64,000 nucleotides of DNA from Parastagonospora avenae f. sp. tritici 18332-5 (GCA_022559985.1 JAFJTR010000126.1:1-64000); one strand, 5' to 3'; shown: positions 40,490 through 51,908, counted from the first letter of the stretch. Translations and numbers: made by a program. Notes: generated from the letters alone by a model not told the origin.

Positions 40490-41179
40490 ATGCCATCAGA
40501 AGCGTACTCATTCCTCAACCTTCCGCCAGAGCTCCGTCTCATAGTCTGCGCCCACATCCTCCCCTCCACCACCCGCCGCACAATCGCCAGCCACCACTCG
40601 ACCGATTCCGCCACCATCCACTCCGCCACCGTCACCCAAATCACATACACCCTCGCCACCTCCATCCTGCGCACCAACAAACTCATCCACACCGAGGCCC
40701 GCCCCATCCTCGCAAAACAACTCGAACGCCTTAAAGTGAAGCCCATACGCTTCGAAGTACGCTTCACAAGCCCCATCTCGCACGACTCCACACACTCAAT
40801 CGACACGCTCCTCCATCTCCTCACACACACACTCTCCCACCGCCCTACCAGCCCCCTCCCCTACCCCATCGAAATCGCTCTCGACACCGCGCACACCCCG
40901 TACTGGACCATAGACGATTTCCGCGCCTTGGGCCGCCTGCATCGAGTGGCGTATACACTCGAAGCCGCGATGCTGGTGCAGTTCCATGGCGCGGTGCCGG
41001 CGGTTCAGATTACGCCTGCGATGAGGCTGGCTGGGATAACGATGTTTGAGGCGAATCGGATCTATCGGATGGCAGCGGAAGGAGTGGAGGGGGCGCAGGA
41101 GAGGTGGATGAAGGTTGAGGGCTTGACGGGGGAGGAGTGGGAGGCGCGGAAGTTGAGGTGGGAAGGGGGTGTACAGTAG
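40490..41179 (+). CDS. LPxELR-family (F-box-like) protein, intact copy
   Basis: Single exon, 229 residues from the ATG at 40490; the upstream open frame to 40376 is leader-like. The N-terminus reads AYSFLNLPPELRLIVCAHIL, the family's F-box-like motif with Tyr replaced by Cys. A LATSILRTNKLIHTEARPIL helix, RLKVKPIRFEVRF, PYPIEIALDTAH and a C-terminal LTGEEWEARKLRW follow. Domain order is the same as in the three broken copies at 32721, 37075 and 39509. Function unknown; binding to Skp1 is only a possibility. No membrane segment or signal peptide. Confidence 0.75.
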   Translation: MPSEAYSFLNLPPELRLIVCAHILPSTTRRTIASHHSTDSATIHSATVTQITYTLATSILRTNKLIHTEARPILAKQLERLKVKPIRFEVRFTSPISHDSTHSIDTLLHLLTHTLSHRPTSPLPYPIEIALDTAHTPYWTIDDFRALGRLHRVAYTLEAAMLVQFHGAVPAVQITPAMRLAGITMFEANRIYRMAAEGVEGAQERWMKVEGLTGEEWEARKLRWEGGVQ

Positions 41180-42156
41180 AGCGCAGAGTGGGTCTGATAA
41201 AATCCTCTCATCACCGTAGCCATTGCTTATACAGTAGGGTTACGATATCAGTCTCTGATGAAGCCTTAAGATAAGGTGTTGGATGATCTGCCACCTTCTC
41301 TCGTAAGATGCGTTTAGAATCGTGATATGCAGCTGTCGGCCGCCGTTCCATTTATGAACCCTTTCAATCACATTCCTGCTTCGCAAGAATCTGCCCATCA
41401 CTCTTGATTTCAACAAATATACCGCCCAGTCTAAATTTGAGAGCAAGCTCATCAGATCAATATCGTCGGCGTCCTCGTCATTGTCCTTTGTAGCACTGCT
41501 GGCCTAAGACTTCGAGCTCCCATCGCTCGCTCTCTAGAGAACAACACCTCAATACTGCAAACAGTATGTTTTGTGCCTTCAACTTATCTCATACACCTCC
41601 TGATATACAACACGACGAGCAGCTGCGCATCCAGCTCTACGTCTCTAAAAAAAAAGCTAATTCAACACCGAGTTTCACTGCAACAAAAGCATGTCGTTAA
41701 ACTATCGGCCGCAACATCAGTAGATTGGTTTGTACAGTACACTCTTCATTTCCCATATCTCTACCTGACCGCACGAAGTCGTTCTAGATCATTCAATGAA
41801 ACCGCCAAATCCTTACATAGCCATCTCGACGTAGCCTCAGGTTGAGATGAAAATACGCGGACAAGGCGATATACGACGCGGTCACTCATCGCTCCTTTCA
41901 TCCTTGTACCGACGTCGAACAAAATGAGCCAGTGAGGGCCACGAGTCGCGCCAGAAAGTAAGCTAAAAAAAAAAAGGCTCGACATGGCTTTGTATGTCCG
42001 TAAAAAAGAAAATGATATAGATGGCATAAATATGCGATTTCTACGAACGACAGCTGATCTTGTTACATAGTTATGCATAACTCCAAACACCCGAAACTAT
42101 CATTTCCAATCCATTCACATCACATCATAACCTCGACCCCTTCCCCCATCCTACCA
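41180..42156. other. Intergenic, nothing recognised
   Basis: About 980 bp; two A runs (41646-41655 and 41967-41977) and short ORFs only. It lies between the 3' ends of two converging genes. Confidence 0.5.
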
Positions 42157-44688
42157 TCACAAATCCACAACCTCCCCGCCCGCAAACCTCTCATCCGCCA
42201 ACATGAGCTCTAACATCGCATCCAGCATCTCCTTCTTGAGATACTCTTTCCCCTGCAAGCCCCTGACCTTATTCAGCGTGCTCTCCCCATTATTCATCGT
42301 CGCCCAGAGATCCCACTTCTCGTCCATGCGGATGCACGCCTTGTCGATCAAATCTTCAATGCGACGAATCGGGTCCACGATATCGAGTTGTGGGGAGCTC
42401 TTGGCGCCGAGTTCGATGATGATGGCGTGGTCGGTGGGCACAGAAGTGAGTGTGATGAGCGTGCCGTTGGGCTCGGTCGAGAGTGTGTGCGCGAGGTGTT
42501 TGGCGTGGTGTTTCTTGGTCGCGGAGGTGGTGAGGCATGTTATGGCGGAAGCGTGTTCAGGCGTAAAGGCTAGTAATCGAATCTTCCAGTCGCGCTTCTT
42601 GGGGATGACGGCTGCTTTGGAATCGTCTGCGGGGCCGATTTTGAGCACGCCAGTGCTCTGCTTGTATGTGATGGGCGTGGAGACGAATTTCACGTTGGTC
42701 TCGTCGCTGCTGGATTCGAGGCCCGAGGAGTCGAATTCAATCATGCTGAAACCGCCGTCGTCGACGTGCGTGCCGCTGTTGTCGTCTTCGAGGAGTGTGA
42801 AGGATCCGTCTGCGCCGACGACGACGAGGATCTCGAGAGATTCGGGGTTTGGCGATCCGGATTCCGGACGCCATGCGCCGTCGAGTGGGACAATGGCGCC
42901 TTCAGGGGCGAGGACAGGAGTCAAGTGCAACGGACGGTGAACTTGAAGCTCGCCCTTACGGTTATAGACTACACCAGTGAAGATATCGACATATTTGCCA
43001 GCTGGAAGCCACATCTTCGCCGCGCCGAGTTTGGTCTTCACGTCGCGCGGCTGTGTGATAGGCGCAGCAATGAGTTCGCTGCCAAAGCGGTACTGGTTTG
43101 GCACGCCGTAGGCTTCGTCAACTTCTGGGTAGTCCCAGTACATTGGCTGGATCAGTGGCTCGTCGTCAGATGCAGAGTGTGCATTCATGGTGTAGAGGTA
43201 TGGAATCAAGCGGTGGCGAAGGCGCAATGTCTCTTCTACGATTTCGCAGGCTTCGTTGCTGAAGCGCCACGGCTCACGTGTGTTGAATGGGTTGTTATCA
43301 GAATGAAGACGCAGGATGGCCGACCAGCAACCTAGCTGCACCCAGCGAGTGTACAGCTCATCGTCCTTGTAGCCATGCGTGTGTCCGCCAATGTCGTTGC
43401 TCCACCACCCGTAGCCGATGTTCGAAGCAGTTGCAGTAAATTCAGGTTGGAAATGCAGTGACTCCCATGTTATGATGGCATCTCCCGAGAATCCGATTTG
43501 GTAGCGCTGCGCACCAGGTCCACCGAATCGCGAGAAGATCAGTGGTCTTTGCGAACCTCGACCTTTGTCTAGGAAATGAAAGTGGTTCAGTACCCATAGC
43601 GGATCAACACCAGGAATCTTCGACTGGTTTCCTTGCTGCCAGTCAATCCACCAAAAGTCAACGCCGCGGTCCTCGTGCTCGTGATGTACAATGTCGAAGT
43701 ACGCATCCATGAATTTCTTGCTCGTGCAGTCGAACTCAATCGTCTGCTTGGTCGCAGGTTCTATGCCCATATACTTCGCTACCCGTGGATACTGCTCCTC
43801 GAAGAATCTGAAGCCGTCCGCTGGGTGCAAGTTGAGCGTAATCTTCATGCCACGATCATGCAGTTTCTTCATGAATCCGTCTGGATCAGGGAACAGTTCC
43901 TTGTTCCAAGTATACCCGGTCCAGCCGTACATGTTATCAGGCAGATTGTTCACCAAGTGCCAATCCATATCAATCACCGCCACATTTATCGGCACATCGT
44001 CCTTGTTGAAGTGGTCGTGGAGCTCGAGGTACTCCTTCTCGTCGTATGCGTGATAGCGACTCCACCAGTTGCCCATGGCGTACCGTGGGAGCAGAGGCTG
44101 GCTGCCGGAAACGGCGTAGTATGCGCGGATCGCTTCCCGGTAGTCGCGGCCATACATGAAGATGTACTGGTCCGATCTATCGCCTCCTTTGCGCGGTGCG
44201 ATCCAACCGTCCTCTTCGAATAACATGGATTTGGTGTCGTCCAAAACGGCCATACCATCTCGCGACAGAACGCCCTTCTCCAGGTTTGTCCTCCCATTGA
44301 CACCGTCCAATGTGCGCGTGGTGCCGCCCAAGTTGGACAATTCTTCTCCATACGTCCAGGTCCCCGTCACAGCGCCCTTAAGGGTGATCTTGAAGCCTTC
44401 GGCACTGAACTTCTTCTTGTTGTACACCACGTGGAAGCGCTTCGTCACGATCTCGATGCCGTGGCCGCGATCCCAAACATAAAAGTCCGGCACAGCCAGC
44501 CTGCGGTTGACCGCGAAAGTCGACGCCCTGTCTTCGAACTTGCCGTCCTCGGCCCACTCAAAGCGCAGCAGGCCGTCGGTCAAGATGGTGAACCTATATT
44601 TGTCGCCCGCGACAATAGCATCCGGGTGCGCAACATGGCGCGTCTTGAAGTTGTAGCGTGCAGGCTTGGTCATGATTGCCTGTTTCAA
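42157..44688 (-). CDS. GH31 alpha-glucosidase / alpha-xylosidase family
   Basis: Single exon, 843 residues; the second Met at 44673 (MTKPARYNF) may be the true start. An N-terminal beta-sandwich is followed by the (beta/alpha)8 barrel. GH31 landmarks: VAVIDMDWHLV, then the nucleophile in GVDFWWIDWQQG (Asp349), SRFGGPGAQRYQIGFSGD with acid/base Asp403, WWSNDIGGHTHG, and RLRHRLIPYLYTMN. A C-terminal beta domain with SFTLLEDDNSG follows. No signal peptide, so probably intracellular: a cytosolic alpha-glucosidase or alpha-xylosidase-like enzyme. Substrate cannot be set from the sequence. Long ORFs on the opposite strand are composition shadows. Confidence 0.92.
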   Translation of the reverse strand: MKQAIMTKPARYNFKTRHVAHPDAIVAGDKYRFTILTDGLLRFEWAEDGKFEDRASTFAVNRRLAVPDFYVWDRGHGIEIVTKRFHVVYNKKKFSAEGFKITLKGAVTGTWTYGEELSNLGGTTRTLDGVNGRTNLEKGVLSRDGMAVLDDTKSMLFEEDGWIAPRKGGDRSDQYIFMYGRDYREAIRAYYAVSGSQPLLPRYAMGNWWSRYHAYDEKEYLELHDHFNKDDVPINVAVIDMDWHLVNNLPDNMYGWTGYTWNKELFPDPDGFMKKLHDRGMKITLNLHPADGFRFFEEQYPRVAKYMGIEPATKQTIEFDCTSKKFMDAYFDIVHHEHEDRGVDFWWIDWQQGNQSKIPGVDPLWVLNHFHFLDKGRGSQRPLIFSRFGGPGAQRYQIGFSGDAIITWESLHFQPEFTATASNIGYGWWSNDIGGHTHGYKDDELYTRWVQLGCWSAILRLHSDNNPFNTREPWRFSNEACEIVEETLRLRHRLIPYLYTMNAHSASDDEPLIQPMYWDYPEVDEAYGVPNQYRFGSELIAAPITQPRDVKTKLGAAKMWLPAGKYVDIFTGVVYNRKGELQVHRPLHLTPVLAPEGAIVPLDGAWRPESGSPNPESLEILVVVGADGSFTLLEDDNSGTHVDDGGFSMIEFDSSGLESSSDETNVKFVSTPITYKQSTGVLKIGPADDSKAAVIPKKRDWKIRLLAFTPEHASAITCLTTSATKKHHAKHLAHTLSTEPNGTLITLTSVPTDHAIIIELGAKSSPQLDIVDPIRRIEDLIDKACIRMDEKWDLWATMNNGESTLNKVRGLQGKEYLKKEMLDAMLELMLADERFAGGEVVDL

Positions 44689-45698
44689 ACGAAATAGATT
44701 TTACAAAGTCAAGTAACGCCTCTTGAGTGAGAGCGTGAGGAGCGCCAGAAGCCAGCGAGACACGATGACGCCGGCATCTCCACGGTTGTTAAACGAAGCT
44801 GGGGAAGGGGACGCTTGGACATGTCTGCTAAGCCGCGGGCTGTCTTGAAAGCGTAACGCGTAAGCTCGATTTAGACCGACAAGGCCATCTGAACACATCA
44901 CGCGACGACATCTGAGTCGGCGAACCTGCCCAAGTCATGCCCAGCTCCAGGTGAACCGCTGTTCAGTCGCGCTCGCCGGATGGTGTTACGGAAGAGAAAT
45001 TGTGGGAGGGCCCACGCGACGGCGTCATTTGCGCGTGCGTGTATGCAGGGCCATGCGGCGGCGTGAGCCCGAACCAAAGAATCGACGAGTGCGGAGTCGG
45101 ACGGCATCGTGCAGGGCATCTCAGGAGACCGCTCTCGATCTGGCGGACGGCTGTCACTTATGAAGCGTCTCCCAAGAAGCTGGTAACGTTTGCGTCAAAG
45201 GAATGCACCTTCCTAGTTGCGATTTCGCGTGGTAGACAGATGAACTGCATATGGTGATTAGACATGCAACAACATCATGCATCTCCAAGCCGTGACTGAA
45301 TCAATATCCTTTTCCTTGGCTTTGGAGTCGCCAAACAGCTTGTAGCGTGCAACTGGTCAACTAGTGGCTGTCTTTTAAACTTCCAGGTCAAGCGGTGTGT
45401 ACAAATCTGTATCGTGGGTAGCACGAACGCTTAACTGATACATTCTGTTGCTTGTCAACGTGCTGATGATAGAACAAAATTCATGCGGCCAATGCTTCTA
45501 CGCTCTCACGACATGTCCTGCAGCATTTGCAATGACCGAAAGCCCCTGACTTGAAGCGGGTGACAAGAATGCTGTAAACGTGAGCCTGACTACGCAGACA
45601 ATATTCGTACACCTCCATGGGATTTAAAGTTCGAATTGAATATTCATACAACCACTGAATGCATACACACATCATGTCCTCATCTATCCACACCCACC
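44689..45698. other. Intergenic, nothing recognised
   Basis: About 1 kb with the promoter of the GH31 gene and the 3' flank of RSM10. ORFs here are short and without domains. Confidence 0.5.
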
Positions 45699-46912
45699 TC
45701 ACGGCCTCATCTGCACCCCGCTCTCATGCCCCTCCATACTCTTCTTGAACGCCTCCGACCCCAAAATCTCCTCCACCTTACGCATGACACTGCCCTCCCT
45801 CCTCCTCTCATAATCGCCCTCGGGCACCTTATACCCAGCCCTCGTCGCGCTCTCCAGACTCTCATACTCCCAGATATTCGCCTTCATACCCACGCCCGGA
45901 ACCTGATAGCGCGTGACAAACGCCAACCACGCCTTGACGACATCCGGGTCGCCGTCCTGGATTTGAATGAGGCGGCGCATGGTGATGCGCTCGAAGTTCT
46001 CCTGCGACTTTTTGAAAATGAAGTTTGCGCGCGGCACTGTCCAGCGCTCGGTTATTCGGGGTAAGGGGACGGGCCCGCGTGCTGGCAGGCCCATGTAGTA
46101 GGCGGCGCGCACGCAGAAGTCGGCGAAGAGGACGAGTTGGCGGATCGAGTAGGTGCGCAGTTGGAGGTCGCAGACGGGCACGCCGTAGGGGGCGGCGCGG
46201 CGTAGGGGGCGGAGGTTGACGGCTTGGACGTTGAGGGGTTGGCGGAGGGCGTCGAGTTCTGCTTGGGTTCTGGGGTCGAGGGGGGTTTTGTCGGTGGGGA
46301 GGGTGATGCCTCGCTCTCTATACATCGGGGTTAGCATTGCTGAATGGCCTGAGAGTGTGTACGCGGACTGACTTTGCGACTTTGATGGGCTCCACGCCGG
46401 CTCTCTTCCATGTGTGCAGTAATGTGAAGTGGTCCGGTGTGTCTTGCATCTCTTTCCACTTCTGCTGTGCTTCTTCCCGCGTCTTTGGCTCCCATTCTGC
46501 AAGGCGCTGTTCTGCTTTTTCTGAACTGTTGTATAGCCTGTGAATCGTTAAAAACCGCAGCCATAGTCGTTGTGTACATAGCTGCTATACTCCTTGTATT
46601 TCGCAGGATCAATATTCATGCGATTCAGTTGTGCATCGATATCCAAATTACCACTCTCGATGTCGTCCAAGAGTCTCGTCATGGCCTTTCCTTCCCTACG
46701 CCCCCTTCTTCCATCCCCGCGATCTTCATCTTCATCTGCTCTCGAGCTCTTCGTTTGCGAGAAAGTTCGTGTGTGCGGCCGTGGTGGTTGTGATATCTAT
46801 ATCTTCATTAGTTCCCGCAATCACAACACACAATTCCACACATGTGATCAATTCATACCTTCACCCTCTTGACCGGCCCCATAAAGGAGCGCATACACCG
46901 TGGCGTCGCCAT
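45699..46912 (-). CDS. RSM10: Mitochondrial ribosomal protein uS10m (Rsm10)
   Basis: Four exons on the minus strand: 46912-46859, 46796-46591, 46525-46373, 46317-45699; introns of 62, 65 and 55 bp; 343 residues and all phases agree. The N-terminus is a basic targeting sequence (MATPRCMRSFMGPVKRVK, then PRPHTRTFSQTKSSR). The uS10 domain covers residues about 165-270: VNLRPLRRAAPYGVPVCDL, QLRTYSIRQLVLFADFCVRA, LPRITERWTVPRANFIFKKS and QENFERITMRRLIQIQDGDP are conserved mitochondrial S10 blocks. The protein belongs to the head of the small mitoribosomal subunit. It is divergent from PNP1, with 238 bp between the start codons. Confidence 0.92.
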
Positions 46913-47150
46913 ACTTGGATGAAGTCGCGATTCTTCCGCCGCACCTCGAACTTCTGTTCAAGATCCGCACTAGCGCCGATTCACTGACCGCCCGGCAAAA
47001 AGCACCGCTGTCGGAACTCACCGCAGACCTTCCCAATCCGGCCAACCACTCCACCAAGTGGGAAAATAGCTCTGTGGAACACTTCCTCGGTTTCTACAAA
47101 GGGAACTCTGAAGTCCCCTCTGCTAATATCAGAATTCACTCCCACTCACT
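46913..47150. promoter_or_regulatory. Bidirectional promoter RSM10 / PNP1
   Basis: 238 bp between two start codons on opposite strands. It must hold both promoters. No named motif recognised. Confidence 0.6.
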
Positions 47151-48395
47151 ATGGAAGACGTCAAAGCTGCCCCAAACGCTTATGTGCGTGCGACCGAAAC
47201 CGCCCAATATGTGCGCAAGCAATTACCCGAATCACTTCAATTTCCCAAAGTAGCCATCGTTTGTGGTTCGGGTCTTGGAGGGCTGGCAGATACGATTGAA
47301 CCGGAACCCAAAGTCGAGCTTACATATGGGGACATTCCCAATTTCCCCAAGAGTACCGGTGAGTCAAGCAGCATGTGAAGAATGAGGGATGGCAAGGTTA
47401 AAAGATGTACTTTAGTGCTAATGCTGTACAACAGTGCAGGGTCACGCAGGCAAGTTCGTGTTTGGACAGATCGGGCCCCAGAAGACGCCTGTAGCGCTTC
47501 TGGTCGGACGAGCACAGTACGTTGTCTACATCACAATTGGTATCTATACACAACTAACACGTTTAGCTACTATGAGGGTCACACAATGGATGTGGTTACA
47601 TTCGCTACTCGTGTGTGTAAACTTCTCGGTGTAGAGACGATGTTTGGTACGTTGCACGATGCTAGATCTTATTGTTCTGAGTTGATTGTGTACCTAGTTA
47701 CCAACGCGGCCGGTGGTCTGAACCAGACTTACCGTGTAGGCGACATAGTCTGCCTGAACGATGTACGTTCAATCAAAGCACCCAACACGGCTCATACTGA
47801 CGTGAGCAGCACCTCTTCATGGCTGGACTCGTGGGACTTCACCCTCTGCGAGGACCCAACATTGAAGAGTTCGGTGTCCGCTTCCCGCCGCTGTCTGATG
47901 CGTACGACCTTGACTTGAGGAGGCGGACGCACCAGGCTTGGGCCAAGTTAGGCCTCGACAAGCAGCAAAGACGCTTGCACGAAGGCGTGTATGCGTTTGT
48001 TTCGGGACCGACGTAGGTGATCTCCTTCCATGATTGCTCATTCGCCCATTCCGGAATACTCCGCTGACTTCTCCAGTTATGAAACCAGAGCTGAGTGCCG
48101 GATGTTGAGCATGCTCGGCGCAGATGTAGTGGGAATGTCCACAGTACCAGAGATCATCGTTGCTCGTCACGCAGGCATGCGCGTCCTCGCCTTCAGTCTG
48201 GTGACAAACGTTGCAGTCCTTGAGGCAGGGCTTCGCGGAGACGACGCAACAATCCAGAGCTTGACCCCAGCCGAGTTGACAGAGCATCTCAGTCAGGGTA
48301 AAGCGAACCATGAAGAGGTATTAGAAGCAGGCCGAGAGGCGGCCAAAGATATGCAAGCCCTGGTCAAGCAGATACTAGCAGGTCTGTATGCATAG
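47151..48395 (+). CDS. PNP1: Purine nucleoside phosphorylase
   Basis: Six exons: 47151-47358, 47435-47516, 47567-47646, 47698-47762, 47810-48012, 48077-48395; 318 residues, phases consistent. It splits inosine and guanosine with phosphate to base and ribose-1-phosphate in cytosolic purine salvage and nicotinamide riboside use. Conserved blocks: IVCGSGLGGLAD (phosphate loop, about residue 36), VQGHAGKFVFGQ, GRAHYYEGHTMD (phosphate-binding His), VTNAAGGLN, HLFMAGLVGLHPLRGPN, YAFVSGPTYETRAE, MLGADVVGMSTVPE (purine-site Met and Glu region), and FSLVTNVAV with the catalytic Asn. Length matches trimeric PNPs (yeast Pnp1, 311). It converges on FCF2. Confidence 0.93.
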
Positions 48396-48512
48396 TCAAA
48401 TATATGCCTTATAGATTTCATGAAGATTTTCCGGAGTATTTCCACGGCCACGGGTATGTGTGTGGTCCTGGTGTAGGAAGGCCTGTTACTTGCACGACTC
48501 CTGTGATCAAGC

Positions 48513-49422
48513 TCAAGGTTTTACAACCTTGCCCTTGTTCCTCTTCGCCTGCAGGGACTTGTAGTGGGCCTTCTTGCCGCTCGCCTTGCTCTTGTTGATG
48601 TCCTCGTACTTCCTCTGGAAACGGCCGCTATCCTTCTCCTGGGCAATAACCTCCTCTAAGATGGTCTGTTTGCGCTCCTTCTTGTTCAGACGACTGCTGT
48701 AGAACTCGGTGGAGCCCTCGATGATGGTGCCGACCTGGGAGAAGGCTGGGACATCGTTTTTCGAGTTGTCCTTCTTGTAATGGCGCTTCGGGTCCAGGAC
48801 GTTCCTCATCTTCAGTAGTTGTAGGTCACGACGCAGCTCTGGGGTGAGTTCGGTCTTCGGCATGTTGAACCATTGTGCGCCAGCAGTAGCCTTCTTTTCC
48901 TGTCCATTCTGTCAGCATCGAGCAAAGACTACGATGCGAAAAAATAGAGTGTAGAGTGCCTCAGTGTAACTATGAACTAAGTAAAGCATCTTTTTTGCAG
49001 GAGAGTACCCAAGACGGGACCCCGTGTCTGCTCAGTATGAAATTGGGATAATTATCATCAATGGCGAGTGAAAGGAAAAAGCGAATAGTGTTAGTACATA
49101 CCTCCATCTTCTGCTTCTTGACAGCAAGTGGGTCTTCAATCTTCTTGACGCCATTCGCAAGAGCTTGCTGCGTCTTGTCGATAAGCTTTGAGTGGTCGAG
49201 ACGCGTGATGCTTCCGTCTATCTTCTCATACGTGTCGGCAAGGTGCCCAGGCCTCAACTTGGGGAGCCTAAAGGGAGCGTCGGGAGTGGCTGTCGGCTTC
49301 GCGGCTGCCTTTGCGCGCATGCGAGTTGCGGCCTCGTTGAGGAGCTTGCGTATCTGCTCGTCAGACATGTCCTCATCGGTTTCATCCTCGAGGAGAGGCT
49401 GATGCGCTGGCAACAGCTCCAT
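48513..49422 (-). CDS. FCF2: Pre-rRNA processing protein Fcf2
   Basis: Two exons on the minus strand, 49422-49102 and 48899-48513, with a relatively long 202-bp intron; 235 residues. ATG at 49422 is used; the frame is open upstream without a better Met. The Fcf2 domain fills the second half: AQWFNMPKTELTPELRRDL, LLKMRNVLDPKRHYKKDN, FSQVGTIIEG and FYSSRLNKKERKQTILEEV, then a Lys-rich tail (KYEDINKSKASGKK). The N-terminal half is acidic and disordered-looking (LLEDETDEDMSDEQ). Yeast Fcf2 is an essential nucleolar protein for early 35S pre-rRNA cleavages (A0, A1, A2). The intron's CTAAC stands right after the donor, which is not where a branch point would work. Confidence 0.9.
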
Positions 49423-50750
49423 GTTGGCGTTTGCAGGGTGGGATGCACGAGTAACAGAAGTTCGAGATCGCGAACTTTTTCTTTGGGAAAGGGGCACGGG
49501 CCACCGCGTCGGGAGAACCTAAGCTCCGACACAATCGCGGCCACGTCGGAACACACCACCATTTTGATTCACGGCTGACCGTCAGCTTCATTTTCATACA
49601 GACCGCAGGGCCTTGTTGGCATATGATGCGCGCCTGCATGACCGGCGTGCTAATATTGCTGCCAGTGAACAACTCATCAGTGGTCATGCACCCAATCAAT
49701 AAGCTTCTCAGCTCAGCCAATCAGCATTGTCAACCATGCGAATCTGGTGTGGGATGAGTGCGGCTGGGGTTGCCTTGAGTTTAGCGATGTTCCCTCAAGG
49801 TGAAGTGTGTTGCTTCTGCTATATGGCGTCCTCCCGCGCTTGACATGAAAGGCCGCCTTTGATAGTTGCTGTGTGTGATCACCCCAAGTAAATTGAGGTG
49901 CTTTTGAAATATATATAAGAGGAATTCATGCTGGAGCTGCGAACGGCTCTGCGGGTGTGCTGTCAGAGATGACTGGCCATGATCTTGGAAACAGGCATGC
50001 GGGAGTAAGGAGCGGTGACCCCGGTCCGATGTGATGACGATGCTCTCCAATATGCTTGGGGAGGACGAGAGGTGATATCGGCGGCATAGGGCAGTGCGCT
50101 CGCGAGTGTGCTGGAAAGCCGCCGTGCGACGTGCAGGAATGATGCAAATATAACCGTGGCGGCAGTGACGATGGCGGATGGCCTACTTGGCTGAATGCGA
50201 TCCGCATGGTATGCCACGCTCGTATATAGGTGCCTCATACTGCCTCGGAGCTGCCTTGATCTGTTTCCATTGACGTGCTGCGGCCCTGATCTGATCTGAA
50301 CTAGCGGGTGGTACCGAATCGCAAAGGGTGTCCCATTCGCATTTGTCCAACACCAACCAACCACAGCAAAAGTTGGAAACCCATAAAGCAGCAAAGGATT
50401 TGATTCGCCCATACGCACCAGGTCGGTCAACGTCCTCATTACAGGTGGATGATATGAATCCCAACGACGACGAGACTGACCATGGCCAGAGATCATAGCT
50501 CCCGGCGGCATCCCCCGCAGCAACTCCGCGTCCCAGCCACTTAGCCTGTCTTTGGTCTCTCTGACGGAACCACCAGCATCAGCATAGCTCCCAAGCACCA
50601 CGCGACGACAGCAGCAACTGCATATTCACAACATTGTGTAAGGCGCATATCAAATAGCACCAGAGCATTGCATTCGCCACGCCATCGTATCAGACGACTC
50701 ACGCGCAAGCCAACCCTGCGCCCGCGTAACCTTTGCGCGACAAAGCCGTC
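49423..50750. other. Divergent intergenic region
   Basis: About 1.3 kb between FCF2 and HAP5, which point away from each other. A 212-codon minus-strand frame (49963-50601) is present but has no domain and no splice partner. The region probably holds two promoters and a long HAP5 leader. Confidence 0.5.
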
Positions 50751-51908
50751 ATGGACCAGAACATCCAGAAGATGCGCGCCGCACCAGCTGCACCCCGCCG
50801 CTACGATGGGCAAGCTGGCAATCCGCTCTACGACCCAACACAGAGCGGCCACTATGGTACGTCATATCCCTCCTCCAGCCTCGTGCGCATTGAGGCGCAC
50901 TCTCTAGGCGCGTCAGTCGCGACCACTGTTTACCAGAACTCAGCTGACACGGCTTCACTCCACAGGCGCATCCGCATCCGTATGTTCCCACTGCGCGCCC
51001 GCGCTGACTGCCTCCCGCTGATTTTGGACCAGATAGCCGCCCAAGGCCATGCGCCCGACCCGCAACTCTTCACTGGCTCGTGGCAGAATGTACGACGCAC
51101 CCACGCCGATGGCTGAAACATGGAGCGCTAATGGGTCATAGGTCAATCAAGGTCTGACGGGTAACTACCGCGATATCCTCAATACATACTGGCAGCAGCA
51201 AGTCACGAAGCTTGAGACGGACGAACATGACTACAAGCTCCACCAGCTGCCGTTGGCGCGTATCAAGAAGGTCATGAAGGCAGACCCGGAAGTTAAGATG
51301 ATCTCGGCGGAGGCTCCCATCTTGTTTGCGAAGGGCTGCGACATCTTCATCACCGAACTTACCATGCGCGCCTGGATTCACGCCGAGGAGAACAAGCGCC
51401 GCACACTCCAGCGATCAGACATTGCGTCAGCTCTCAGCAAGTCCGACATGTTCGACTTCCTCATCGACATCGTCCCGCGTGAGGAGGCTCATCCACACAA
51501 GAGGAGTGGCGGTCAGAACGCCGCGGTCCAGTCCTCGGCCGCAGTGCCCGGCAGTGGTCTGCCCCCTCAGGTGCATGCACAGCACCCCATGGCTCCCCCA
51601 GGTTACGAGATGCAGCACATTCCTCAGCAAGAGGACTTCCGCCAGCCCAACATGTATGCTGGTCCCGACCCTGGTGTCTACGCTCAGCAGCAGATGTTCG
51701 ATCAGCCCTACCAGGCGTACCCCACAATGGCGCAGCAACAGGTATGCAATCCCACCCAGGCAAGAATGAGAATTCCGCTCACCTCCGACAGCAAATGTAT
51801 GCAGTGAACCCGAGAGGCCCTGAGCCTCAAGCCGGTGATCCCCAGGGCTACCGCCATGTCGAAGGCGACGATGACGCGGAAGGTGAACGCGAAGATTTTG
51901 GCCCTTAG
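50751..51908 (+). CDS. HAP5: CCAAT-binding factor subunit Hap5 (NF-YC)
   Basis: Five exons: 50751-50856, 50966-50979, 51033-51089, 51142-51741, 51792-51908; 297 residues. The second exon is only 14 bp, but good borders (CCACAG before it, GTATGT after it) and phase support it. The histone-fold domain lies at about residues 97-185: LPLARIKKVMKADPEVKMIS, APILFAKGCDIFITELTMRAW, NKRRTLQRSDIASALS and MFDFLIDIVPREE. The NF-YC N-terminal helix region WQNVNQGLTGNYRDILNTYW precedes it. A Gln/Pro/Tyr-rich region follows, and the end is acidic (VEGDDDAEGEREDFGP). With Hap2 and Hap3 it binds CCAAT boxes; in fungi, HapX joins under iron control. Confidence 0.88.

Noticed and set aside
42203..42940. 245-codon ORF antisense to the GH31 gene
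   Set aside because: Overlaps conserved GH31 coding sequence and has low-complexity composition.
45000..45160. Short overlapping ORFs on both strands near the GH31 promoter
   Set aside because: Repetitive composition and no start context or splice partner.
49963..50601. 212-codon minus-strand ORF between FCF2 and HAP5
   Set aside because: No recognisable domain, no upstream or downstream exon in phase, irregular composition; probably chance.
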